From Elgaria multicarinata webbii (lineage: Eukaryota; Chordata; Lepidosauria; Squamata; Anguidae), in the NCBI RefSeq assembly GCF_023053635.1, contig NC_086173.1, positions 145,051,197 through 145,115,196 on the forward strand: a DNA stretch of 64,000 nt, in the 5' to 3' direction. Under the pieces are notes generated by a model, which had not been told where the DNA came from, searched no databases, and worked only from the letters and a program-made list of their open reading frames with translations. This document shows, one piece after another, positions 34,000 through 43,855 of the stretch; the stretch's first letter is position 1; each line of letters starts with the position of its first letter. Both the position numbers and the translations under genes were made by a program.

Positions 34000-34550
34000 C
34001 CTCCTGGCTCCCGGGCCTCGAGTCTCCCTTTTCTCCAATCTCATTTACCTGGGATCCGGACGGGTCCAGTTGCTCAGGGGTTCAGAGCTGTAGAGTGCTA
34101 GTTTGGGTCCCCGTAACTCGATCGGACTCCGGAAAAGCCGGATTGGGGTGGCGAGGAATCAAGGTTGGGTAGTTTGGGGGAGGGGCGGGGGAGTCCGCTC
34201 CCCAAAAACCCGCGCCGAATCAACAACTGCTCAATCCAATCTGCTTCTCTGTCCCGTCAGCGCCTCGAACAGTTCAACTCCAAAACGCAGCCCAAGAAGA
34301 ATCGATCGTCTTTTTGACCCACTAATCTGTTTATTCTCCCCACCACCACCACCACCTCGCCGCCACGCTCGCTCCTGCCCCAATCGTCAGCTCCCGCAGC
34401 AACTCCGCCCACTCCGGGTTGCTCCAGCCTCTTCCTGCGTGTCCATTTCCGATTCCACACGCGGCATCTGCAAAGCTCCCTCCGACAAGATCGCCTTTCG
34501 CTTGGCTGTGGAAGGATCCAGGCGTCTCTCACCTCCAAGCCCCACCGCTC
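34000..34550 (-). promoter_or_regulatory. CpG-rich probable promoter and first exon of the nine-finger gene
   Basis: This is a G+C- and CpG-rich stretch about 3.6 kb upstream of the zinc-finger exon. On the minus strand GATCCCAG at 34049 is followed by GTAAATGAG, a good donor for a non-coding first exon that would splice to the acceptor just above 30480. The pairing is inferred from composition, orientation and the two splice motifs. Confidence 0.4.
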
Positions 34551-34552
34551 TC

Positions 34553-35120
34553 ATAAGAACATAAAACGAGCCGCGCTGGATCGGCCAGAGGGTCCATCTA
34601 GTCAAGCACTCTGTTCACACAGTGGCAAACAACCAGCTGTTGATCAGGAACCCACAAGCAAAACATGGGTGCAATAGCACCCTCCCACCCATGTTCCCCA
34701 GCCACTAGTGTACATAGGTTTACTGCCTCTAATACTGGAGGTAGCACCTAACAATAAAGGCTAGTAGCCGCTAAGAGGAATTTATCCAATCCCCTTTTAA
34801 AGCCATCCAAATCGCTGGCAATCACTACATTTTATGGAAGTGAATTCCATAGTTTTAACTATGTGCTGTGTGGAGAAGGACTTACTCTGTTCTGAATCTT
34901 CCACCAATCAGCTTCATGGGATGACCTGGGTTCTTGTATTATGAGAGAGGGAGAAAAATATCTTCCTTTACACTTTTTCCATACCGTGCATAATTTTGTA
35001 TATCTGTATCGTGTCTCCACTTACTTTGTTTCCAAGCTGAACAATCCCAGCAGTTGTAACCTTCCCTCATAGAAGTGTTGTTCCAGAGCCTTGATAATTC
35101 TAGTTGCCCTTCTCTGCAAC
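34553..35120 (-). mobile_element. CR1-clade LINE 3' part, second subfamily, minus strand
   Basis: It begins CATAAGAACATAAAACGAGC and reads through the same 3' UTR and C-terminal codons as 30636-31412, including the region complementary to GAGGGAGAAAAATATCTTC. It adjoins the CpG-rich stretch. Confidence 0.88.
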
Positions 35121-35312
35121 TCACCACTAGGCCACCATGCCTCCCCTCGCCATGCCTGACTTTGTATGACCTGTGAATTGTCCTAATAAATTGATTTCAG
35201 GTTTTTTCAGAGCTACTTGAGGATCGCCTGCTTTGTGTTCCCCTGGGCTTTTAACGTTGCCTGCATCTGAAAAATAGAAGCTCTTTCTAATAAGTGACAG
35301 GCGCTACAGTGG

Positions 35313-35428
35313 AGTTGACGAATCTTCCAGATGTTGTCAGACTCCCAACTCCCATCAACCCCAGCTAGCATGATTAATAGTCATGGATGATGGGGTTGTA
35401 GTCCAACTGGAGGGTTTCCCTGCCACTG
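35313..35428. mobile_element. Palindromic hAT-like MITE
   Basis: ACTCCCAACTCCCATCAACC, CAGCTAGCATG, GGATGATGGGGTTGTAGTCC and a right end GAGGGTTTCCCTGCC. Confidence 0.65.
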
Positions 35429-35710
35429 CATATAGGAAAATCTCCTAGGCTAACTTGCTCTTGTGGCTCAGGCTGCAAATAGAAAAAGAGGCACAGGAGG
35501 AGGGCAATTTAAAAAAGAAAGAAAAGTAAACTATGAGTTTATGAGCACTTTTGGTTATTTAGTCAAGCTAACCAGAGTTTTTTTTTTAAACAAAACAAAA
35601 ACACTCCTCTGGAGATTTAAAGACATAAATTGAGGCTGTGCTCCCATTGTTGGTGATGCTGTAGGTGTGGGGTTGGATTCCATGGCCTCCAAAGTCCCCT
35701 CCAATTCTAT

Positions 35711-35717
<7 letters not shown>

Positions 35718-35769
<52 letters not shown>

Positions 35770-35770
35770 T
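35718..35770. repeat. (ATT)n microsatellite
   Basis: About seventeen ATT units, forming the tail of the adjacent minus-strand LINE fragment. Confidence 0.95.
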
Positions 35771-36060
35771 ATATAGCACCATCAATGTACATGGTGCTGT
35801 ACAGAGTAAAACAGTAAATAGCAAGACTCTGCCGCATAGGCTTACAATCTAATAAAATCATAGTAAAACAATAAGGAGGGGAAGAGAATGCAAACAGGTA
35901 CAGGGTAGGGTAAGCAGGCACAGGGTAGGGAAAAACTAACAGTAGAAAGTAACAGTAGAAGTCTGCACAACATCAAGTTTTAAAAGCTTTAGGAAAAAGA
36001 AAAGTTTTTAGTTGAGCTTTAAAAGCTGTGGTTGAACTTGTAGTTCTCAAATGTTCTGGA
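35771..36060 (-). mobile_element. LINE 3' fragment, minus strand
   Basis: On the minus strand it has GATTGTAAGCCTATGCGGCA, TTGCTATTTACTGTTTTACT and GCTATATAAAT before the triplet tail, the same terminus as 41700-41852. The clade is uncertain (L2- or CR1-related). Confidence 0.6.
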
Positions 36061-37199
36061 TTTGTGTGGTCTTTCCCTAAGGCAGCGGTGGGCCACTTTA
36101 GTTGGTTGTATGTGCATTGGCCTCCCCAGGACCCACTGCGGACTGGCATCCCTCCGCTTCCAACAGTGGCCTCATAGTTGGATTTGCACCTTTCCCCCAA
36201 CAGAATCATTATTTCTGTAGAGAAACAGTTCATTAACACAATTCTGCTGGGAGACAAGGTATTCGATCCCCATGCACTTTGTTTCCCAACAGAATCACTG
36301 GGAATCTGGTAGCAGTGGCAGCAGCCATTGTGGTGGTAGGGGACCCAGCGGAGGCTACAAAAATATTAGGGACGGCGTGCATGTTGCCCATCGCATCCCT
36401 AGGGCAAGAGTTTCCCAATCTTAGAATAAAAACATGAAAATCTAAACAACCCTGTACTAAAATTATAAGGGCTCCTCCCTGACTCCCCTCAATTTTAGCA
36501 AAATCATGGCCACCTGTAGCCTTCTAAAACAGTAGCTGAAGGGGCCATTACAACAGGTTTGAGGTCAGACCCTTTTGCCCCCCCCACCCCACCCCCCCGT
36601 TGCTCAGAATATAAAGATGAGTACACCCAAGATGGATAACCATGGGGAGATCATCTTAGGCAACTCAAGGAGTGATCAATACATAGTAAGATAATGGAGA
36701 TATTTCCCACGGCCTTCAGTACATGCATGTGGTGAAGTAAGGATTCTAATCCAGATTAGAGCCAGTTCACTTCACACAATATCTGGGGGAAATTTATTTA
36801 TTTCATTTATATACCGCCCCATATAGCCGAATCCCATACCAGTGGTAAGGCAGTGGGGTCATATGTGTTTACTCCACTCCCATCTTGCATTCAGTGTCAC
36901 ATGACACCTAATCCAATTCCCTTAAAAAGATAAAGTAGCTCTTTGTTTTGCGGCACTTTGAAATAGGGATTGAAATACAGAAAGCACAGACTGTGAAAAT
37001 TACCTTATTTACTGTGGCCATGAGAGATAACACAGCCATCCCTGAATTGTGAACTAATTAACACAGGTATTTTAAAAGCAACAATAGCACCTTTGTCCCT
37101 AGTCAAGCCACAGGCGATAGAGTTAACCTTCTTAATGAATGGTAGCTCAGCTGTTCTGAGTTGAAACAGCTACCTTAAAATCAGAGTGTCCTGGGAGGT
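36061..37199. other. Intergenic, nothing firm
   Basis: A short minus-strand L2-like tail is at 36790-36840 (TTTATTTCATTTATATACCG). No exon is supported. Confidence 0.55.
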
Positions 37200-37352
37200 T
37201 GAAGTGTCTTTGGATCTTGCCATTTCTGATATCATTTTGCATCTTTTAAAATCTATTTTAAAGTGTTTTATTCTGTTTTTATTTTGTTTTATCTTGTACA
37301 CCGCTCTGAAATTTTCAATGGGGAGTGGTATATAAATATTATAAATAAATAA
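37200..37352 (+). mobile_element. L2 LINE 3' tail
   Basis: TTGTACACCGCTCTGAAATT, then GGGGAGTGGTATATAAAT and AAATAAATAAA; this is the complement of the 3' end of the L2 at 57568. Confidence 0.7.
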
Positions 37353-38090
37353 AAATCAGACTTATGTCCATTTATTCTTTTTTGTAGAGATTGTCCTGTT
37401 TGTTCTATATAGAATGCACTAGGGCGTGGCTGGCAAATGTCTTTGGGACACTCCTTTGGATTTTGCTACAACAGACTAATAAAGCTTCCCCTCCAGAAAT
37501 TGTTTAAAAGGGAACTTCCCTTCTCCACCTATTTCCCTGTATTATTAGATAAGTGTCATTTGTTTAAATTAGGGATTCATTTATTTTAGGACACTTTTAA
37601 TATTGGCTTTACTCCTGTACTTTTAACAACAGCCATGCATGCATATGGCAGGTGAAGCTTTTCCAGGCATAAAGTGATGGAGGGCTTTACTTTCTTAAAT
37701 TCTACAGTTTATAAATATTTCAAGACATAAGAGCAGGGCCATTAAAAAGTGGCAACTCAACCTAGGGGATGACTGAATATTCCTATACCATTAAATAGAT
37801 ATCTCTTGCTCACTAAAGTCTTTTATACACTCCACAGCTTTCAATTTGTTAATCTTTTCTATTTTGCTTTCTTCGTGCTCCTACCCTTCAATTTTTTTAT
37901 TTCTTTAAGTTTATTTGCAAAAGCAAATGGTGAAATGTGTGCTCACATCTGAATCTTGCATTTTTATTTATCACATGGACATCCGTGCTCCTTTTTACAG
38001 ACAGACACACATCCACATCTTCTAGTGAACCCCTGTGAAGTAAATTAATGTACATTAACTACTGTTAATTCGTGTAATTTTTTTTAAAAA
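37353..38090. other. Intergenic, nothing recognised
   Basis: An AT-rich stretch with no supported exon or element. Confidence 0.6.
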
Positions 38091-38092
38091 AA

Positions 38093-38312
38093 TTATTGCA
38101 TTTATATCCTGCTTTTTTTCGTTCAAGGAAGCCAAGGTGGCATGCTTAAGCCTCCTCTCCATTTTATTCTCACAACAACAACCCTGCGAGGGAGGTTGGG
38201 CTGAGTGTCTGTGACTGGCCCAAAGTCACCCAGTGGGTTTCCATGGCCAAGTGGGACTAAAACCCAGATCTCCCGATTCCCAGTCCAATGCTTTAGCCAC
38301 TTTACCACAATT
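38093..38312 (-). mobile_element. tRNA-derived SINE (Sauria/ACA type), minus strand
   Basis: It is the complement of the copies at 31733 and 39143; CCACTTGGCCATGGAAACCC reads on the minus strand. Confidence 0.85.
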
Positions 38313-39142
38313 TCCCATCAAGAGCTTGTAACCAACCTTTAGTAATGAGCCTATGTTTTATCTTCCTTTTATCTGCTTTTCTCATAGGGGAAAAATCCAT
38401 TTATCTGGAGGAAAAACAGATCCGAAAAGTAATTCTCTAAAGGTGTGGGTGTTTCCTCGCACTTTGCTCTGCATAGGTGTTGGGTGTGGGTGGGTGTCCT
38501 TGACATCTGCAATGAAGCTCTTCATGGATTCCCCCAAATCCAAGCCATAACATGGCATAGTAGGTATTTACATCCCACCTCCCCAGTTTTAAGAATCTAC
38601 CCATTACACCACACTGTTTTTGTTTTTTATTTCTGTAACTTTAAGAAGCTCCCACTTAATATTGCCAATAGACAAGGCTCTTCAAGATAACCTCCCCACC
38701 CCACCCCGCTACCATAACCCCACCCAGGGGAAGAGGTTTATATAACTGACTCCATGCTGGTTGTGGCTCTCTTTTTGAAGAGCCCGAGGTAGAAGCTGTA
38801 GGCAGAAACAAGGAGTGGCTAAAACAGAAGAGGTGAGTGAAGCATTACATATTGTTGATATGTGATGCTTTAAATTAAGAATTTTTTTCAAAACCCTTTG
38901 ACTTTCTTTTGTTGTTTATTTAGTATTTATAATACGGATTGATCATTCTTTCTACATATATTCTTTGGGAACTGTATGGCAATAATTGCTTTTATCTCAC
39001 TTTCTTCCTTTTGTCCTCTTTGCCAATTTGTTTGTTGTTGAGGAATAATGGGTCATGGTCTCTTGTCTGACTCTGTGTTCTTGTTTCTCTCCATAAGGCC
39101 CCTCTCCCCCTGCACCTCCACACCTTAACACCTAGTGGAAAT
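38313..39142. other. Intergenic, nothing recognised
   Basis: No supported exon. The sequence looks unique. Confidence 0.55.
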
Positions 39143-39372
39143 GGCAGTGTGGTGTAGTGGCTAAAGTCTTGGACTGGGAGCCGGGCGATCTGGGTTCTAG
39201 TCCCCACTCGGCCATGGAAACCCACTGGGTGACTTTGGGCCAATCACAGACTCTCAGCCCAACCTACCTCACAGGGTTATTGTTGTGAGGATAACATGGA
39301 GGGGAGGATTATGTATGCTGCCTTGGATTCCTTGGAGGAAAAAAGGCATGATATAAATGCAATAATAAATAG
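39143..39372 (+). mobile_element. tRNA-derived SINE (Sauria/ACA type)
   Basis: GGTGTAGTGGCTAAAGTCTT (A-box), GGTTCTAGTCCCC (B-box), the body CACTGGGTGACTTTGGGCCA, and a tail GATATAAATGCAATAATAAA. It is a well-preserved copy. Confidence 0.92.
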
Positions 39373-39454
39373 GTGCTTCTTTCTTTATTGCAACATCTCT
39401 CTGCAGGGGAAACGCCTATCTTCAGAGGTTGTACCTACTATGCAGCTGCTAGAG

Positions 39455-39560
39455 CAGGGGTAGTTAACTTATGGCCCTAGCGTTAGTTTGGCCTACAACT
39501 CCCATCATTGCTCTCCATAAACCCTATACTGCCTAGGGCTGATGGGAATTGTAGGTCAAA
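39455..39560. mobile_element. Palindromic hAT-like MITE
   Basis: GGCCTACAACTCCCATCATT and GGGCTGATGGGAATTGTAGG are its two arms. Confidence 0.6.
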
Positions 39561-39787
39561 CAGTGGTATAGCTAGAGCTGGACCTTGGACCAGGGCTCTG
39601 CAGCTCACTCACTCACTCACATACACACACACACACACACACACACCTTGCTGTATGGCCGCTGTTAAAGTATCAGGAGTAAAGCCAGTTCTAAAAGTTC
39701 CCTAAAACAAATGAATTCCTAAATCAAGCAAACCACAGTTATCTGATAATGCAGGGAAATAGATGGAGAAAGAAGTTCCCAGAGAAC

Positions 39788-39920
39788 ATGAGAAGAGCCA
39801 TGGCGGATCAGACCAAGGGTCCATCTAGCCTGGCATTCTGTTCACACAGTGGCCAACCAGCTACCGGTGGGAAAGCCACAAACGGGACAGGAGTGCAACA
39901 GCAGCAGGTGATGAGGGCAT
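39788..39920 (-). mobile_element. CR1-clade LINE 3' end, second subfamily, minus strand
   Basis: AGAAGAGCCATGGCGGATCA, then CACACAGTGGCCAACCAGCT. Only the last 130 bp of the element is present. Confidence 0.8.
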
Positions 39921-40869
39921 TAGGGGGTAGCAGAAGCAAACTCCATTTTATTCCTGTAGACATGATGGCACTATTATTTAAGTGAGTTTAAATTGCAAAA
40001 CTGTGCAGGCTCAGAGTTTTTCTTTTTTTAAATCGGGGGTTTGCAAACATTTAAAGAATGTGCAGGCAGAATGTCAAGGACAAAGGCAGGGCTGGTGCTA
40101 CCATTAGGCCAACTAGGTAGCTGCCTAAGGCACAGAGCTCAGAGGGGTGCAGTACTGACCTTTAAGGGCCACAGTTTTATACAAATTAGCTGTTTTAAGA
40201 AAAAAAACATAATAAAAGGAAAATATAATAGTTCAGAAACTCTTCTTGAACAGCTGAATCAAAGTTGGCAATTTTTTTCGGTGTGTGTGTATGTAAGTAG
40301 CTCGCCTTCCCTAGGGCTCAAAATAGTCTGGTACCAGCCCTGGACAAAGGTATCGTCTAGAATTCCAGTTTGTGAATTCCAGGCGAAAGCCCCTCCTATC
40401 AGCAAGCACATGTGAATATATGAAAGTAGTACTTCACAACACATCCACACAGTCAGACTACAAAACAACAGAACCTTGACTCAGGGACAACCACAAGTCA
40501 GCATATCACAGGTACAAATCCTAAAAAGTTACCATGATGTCTTTGAAGGACTTGGAAGTTTCCCAGGCACCTTGCGTTTCAAACTGGATGAAATTGTGCA
40601 GCTGTGCAGCATATGCCATATCGACAGAATCGCAGGTTCATTAATCTAATGAGGCTTCAAGGACTCAAAGATACCTCAAATATGGCAGTTGATGATATAC
40701 AGCCATATCAAACCACCTAAGCGATACACAGTTTTTATATTAAATGACTGATTATCTCAATTAACAGTCATTCAGGACTAGTGCTACTTTCATGTTAAGT
40801 GTTCTACATGTTTAGTTTGGGAAGCTATCCTTATGTTATTTATATATTCTTTCAACAAATATGACATTG
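39921..40869. other. Intergenic, nothing firm
   Basis: 40085-40170 (AGGCCAACTAGGTAGCTGCC) resembles an old DNA-element end. No exon is supported. Confidence 0.5.
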
Positions 40870-41040
40870 GGGGTGTTAGAATAGATAGCAGTTCCATCCT
40901 ATCAGAGGACTGCAAAGAGACTGGAAGCTGAACTCCAGTACAGAGATCATGAGGGAGGAGCCTGGGCAAACTCAGCCGATCTTGTCTCATTCTCAATAAA
41001 GCTTTAATCACAGCATGTAAGCCTCTGTTTTCTGTGGGCT
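40870..41040 (+). mobile_element. LTR-like fragment (very tentative)
   Basis: It starts TGTTAGAATAG and includes AATAAAGCTTTAATC, the look of the end of an R region. No coding remnants lie beside it. If real, it is a broken, old solo LTR of unknown family. Confidence 0.2.
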
Positions 41041-41419
41041 AAGAAAGTTCTACTAAAGCATTGGTGAAGTTCTCCTCAGGTGTTCAGGTAGACACAAACT
41101 CAGAACATTTTATAAGTCATGACAATTTGCAAAGACTGATAATGTTAGAAAGCAATTTAACATTCCTGAATGACTGAATAATCAACAGCCTTCAGTTTGT
41201 GGGATAATGGTGAGATTGTCCCTCTGTTTTTCCAGCTCACTGTTCCCAGTGTGTAAATACTCCTATGACCGTCCACAGACACAGCAGTCATAAATCCAGG
41301 GCCTAAGATTACCCAGCTGCACTATTAAAACGAAACATCTGGAGGGCCACAACTCGCCCACCCCTGTGCTAAAGCCACGGGAGCCCGCGACATAAGCCAT
41401 CTACAGCTGTTCTGTGGGA

Positions 41420-41602
41420 ATATCGTTTTAGTTGTTTCTGCTTTTAAATTCTATACTGGTTTTAGCTTGATTAATGGCTTAATTTGTTTTTAGCTGTGTA
41501 TATTTATTGTTTTATACGGCTTGTATGATTTTGTCTGTGTGCCGCCCTGAAATCCCAGAGATGTAGGGTAGGATGCAAATGTTTTAATAAATAAATAAAT
41601 AA
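41420..41602 (+). mobile_element. LINE 3' tail (L2-like)
   Basis: TGTGCCGCCCTGAAATCCCA and AATGTTTTAATAAATAAATA; a CCGCCC-type L2 terminus. Confidence 0.6.
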
Positions 41603-41699
41603 TATCCTGGAGTGGGAGACAAGAACACAGCTCAGTAAGTCCCTCAAGGCCTGTGCAATCTCGCAAATATGGAGAGTCCCTGTTTCCCTGAAGGTTTGT

Positions 41700-41800
41700 T
41701 TGTTGCTATCTGCTTTTAGATTGTAAGCCTATGCGGCAGGGTCTTGCTATTTACTGTTTTACTCTGTACAGCACCATGTACACTGATGGTGCTATATAAA

Positions 41801-41851
<51 letters not shown>

Positions 41852-41852
41852 C
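41700..41852 (+). mobile_element. LINE 3' fragment with (AAT)n tail
   Basis: It is the plus-strand counterpart of 35718-36060: TTAGATTGTAAGCCTATGCG, GCTATATAAATAAATAAATA and then about 11 AAT units. Confidence 0.7.
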
Positions 41853-42034
41853 TGCATGTAAGGCATTGGGATGGGTTCTTTCTCCAAATATTTATTTGCT
41901 GAAGGGAATGCATTGTGTACATGTTGGAGGCACTCTGTTTCAGAAAGTAACCCTTGACAACTCAGCCTTTCAACTCCTGGGCCTTTACCAGTTATTTAAT
42001 GGGTAGAAGCCTAGCAGGCAAAGCTTTCCAATTA

Positions 42035-42216
42035 CCGTATTTCTTCGATTGTAAGACGCTGTCGATTGTAAGACGCACACTAATTTCAGTACCACCCACA
42101 GAAAAAAGCTTTGATTCTAAGAAATAATAAATGCACCTGCGATTCTAAGACGCACCCCGTTTTTAGAGATGTTTATATGAGGAAAAAAATTGCGTCTTAG
42201 AATCGAAGAAATATGG
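42035..42216. mobile_element. Tc1/mariner-like MITE with TA duplication
   Basis: Ends: CCGTATTTCTTCGATTGTAA on the left and the complement of CCATATTTCTTCGATTCTAA on the right, two differences over about 25 bp. TA flanks both sides (42033-42034, 42217-42218). The GATT(G/C)TAAGACGC motif is repeated several times inside. Confidence 0.75.
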
Positions 42217-42415
42217 TACTTGATCAGTGTTGGGAAATGCTTCACCAGCTGGATTTCTGCCTACCTGGCAGTTCTTAAAGATACAGAAGCCCCACTAGGG
42301 GAAAATATATTACCATATCTTGTACTTTGTTTACTGGTTTCTTCTTTCTTTCATTCTTTCTTTCGTTCTTTCTTCCTTCCTCTTGACATAAGGGTCCTCT
42401 CCTCCTATATTTCAG

Positions 42416-43408
42416 ATGACAATGGTGGACAGTAGCAATGAAGCAAGAACCCAAGGAAGTGATAAAGTCAAGGCTGAACCTGGTGTTCTTGCCATAGTCC
42501 AGCCAGTCCAGAAGAGCTATCAGTGCCTAGAATGTGGGAAAAGCTTCCGAGGAGGCCCAAGCCTGTTAATTCACCAGAGAATCCACACAGGCGAGAGGCC
42601 GTACCAGTGCCCAAAGTGTGGGAAGAGCTTTACCCAGCAGTCAAGCCTCACCATTCACCTGAGAATCCACACAGGGGAGACCCCCTACACCTGCCCTCAG
42701 TGTGGCAGATGTTTCCGGCAGAGTTCCAACCTCCTCAAGCATAAGCAGCTCCACGCGGGGGTGAGGCCTCACCTGTGTGCTGAATGCGGGAAGTGTTTTG
42801 CGCAGCGCTCAAACCTCCTCATCCATCAGCGCATTCATACGGGAGAGATGCCCTACCTGTGTGCTGAATGTGGGCAGACTTTCCGCCAGCACCGGAGCCT
42901 GCTGGTCCACCAGCGATTCCACAAGGGGAATGGATCTGGCGGCCATGATTGCCCCGAGTGCTGGAAAAGCTTCACGCAGAGCTCGGACCTTGTGAAGCAC
43001 CTGAGGGTCCACACCGGGGAGATGCCCTACAACTGCCTGCACTGCGGAAGAAGCTTCCGGTACATCTCGAACCTCAATCGGCACAAGAGGACACACACCG
43101 GGGAGAAGCCCCACGCTTGCCGGCAGTGTGGCGAATGCTTCAGCCACCTGTCTAGCCGGAATACGCACGAGAGGATTCACACGGGTGAGAGGCCTTTTGG
43201 CTGCGCCGAATGTGGGAAGATGTTCATTTCCAGCTCAAAGCTTGCAAGGCACCTGAGAACCCACGCGAAGCAGGACGCCTACAATAAGTGTGGGCAAAGC
43301 TTCTGTCACCACCCAAACCTCGTTAAACACCAGCGACTCCACAGAGCCCTGAGCTCCCATTCGAAAAGGGAAGGGAAGTGGAAGAGCAAGGCGGTTTTGC
43401 TTGATTGA
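42416..43408 (+). CDS. C2H2 zinc-finger protein, nine good fingers and one degenerate
   Basis: A probable DNA-binding transcription factor. The 330-residue frame has a 34-residue lead (MTMVDSSNEARTQ...) and then fingers from residue 35. Fingers 1-9 keep Cys2His2. Finger 10 (DAYNKCGQSFCHHPNLVKH) has lost the first Cys. The linker between fingers 5 and 6 is lengthened (HKGNGSGGHDC), and finger 6 has Trp after the second Cys (CPECWKSF). The exon starts immediately after a polypyrimidine tract and CAG, with ATG as its first codon, so it may be a last exon joined to an upstream coding exon I could not find. Met1 or Met3 could start translation. The tail is Lys-rich (KREGKWKSKAV). No KRAB or SCAN segment is visible, and no orthologue could be named. 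Confidence 0.85.
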   Translation: MTMVDSSNEARTQGSDKVKAEPGVLAIVQPVQKSYQCLECGKSFRGGPSLLIHQRIHTGERPYQCPKCGKSFTQQSSLTIHLRIHTGETPYTCPQCGRCFRQSSNLLKHKQLHAGVRPHLCAECGKCFAQRSNLLIHQRIHTGEMPYLCAECGQTFRQHRSLLVHQRFHKGNGSGGHDCPECWKSFTQSSDLVKHLRVHTGEMPYNCLHCGRSFRYISNLNRHKRTHTGEKPHACRQCGECFSHLSSRNTHERIHTGERPFGCAECGKMFISSSKLARHLRTHAKQDAYNKCGQSFCHHPNLVKHQRLHRALSSHSKREGKWKSKAVLLD

Positions 43409-43573
43409 GCTCTTTGGCCCTACCTGCTCCACCAGGTAACTTAGTGAGTGATTGCCCCACTGGTTTCATCTGGTTCTGGTGGTTCTCTCTGCCCTGGGAC
43501 TTCCAGTTCAGAGAGCAGAAGCAGGGATATTTCAGTCAGAATTCTCAACACCTGCCCCCATCTACAGACCCCT

Positions 43574-43800
43574 AGATTAGCCTTCCCCAATGTGGTGCCC
43601 GCCAAATGTGTCAAACTACACCTCCCAGCATCTCCAGCCAGCATGGCCAATGGCCGTATTGGCTGGAGGACATTGGGCATTGTAGTTCAATGGCCATACT
43701 GGCTAGAGGATGCTGGGTGTTGTATTCCAATGGCCATATGGCTGGAGGTTGCTGGAAATTGTAGTCCCACATCTGGAGGGCAGGAATTTGGGGAAGGCCA
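43574..43800. mobile_element. Palindromic MITE with internal tandem expansion
   Basis: The ends (CTTCCCCAATGTGGTGCCCG, and CATCTGGAGGGCAGGAATTT) are the hAT-like MITE family. The inside repeats CAATGGCC(G/A)TA(T/C)TGGCT with TGTAGT/TGTATT three times at about 46-bp spacing, so the element is about 100 bp longer than its relatives. Confidence 0.75.
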
Positions 43801-43855
43801 CACTAGATTCTTTGGAGGGAGCCACAACTGTTAAAACCATTGTGAAACCAATATA

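Noticed and set aside
39143-39220. Possible tRNA gene in the Sauria-type SINE
   Set aside because: Same reason: the A- and B-box are the SINE's own promoter, and several copies share the body.
42416-43408. Orthologue of ZNF672 or ZNF692
   Set aside because: Finger number and linker details do not match what I recall of either; synteny alone does not justify the name.
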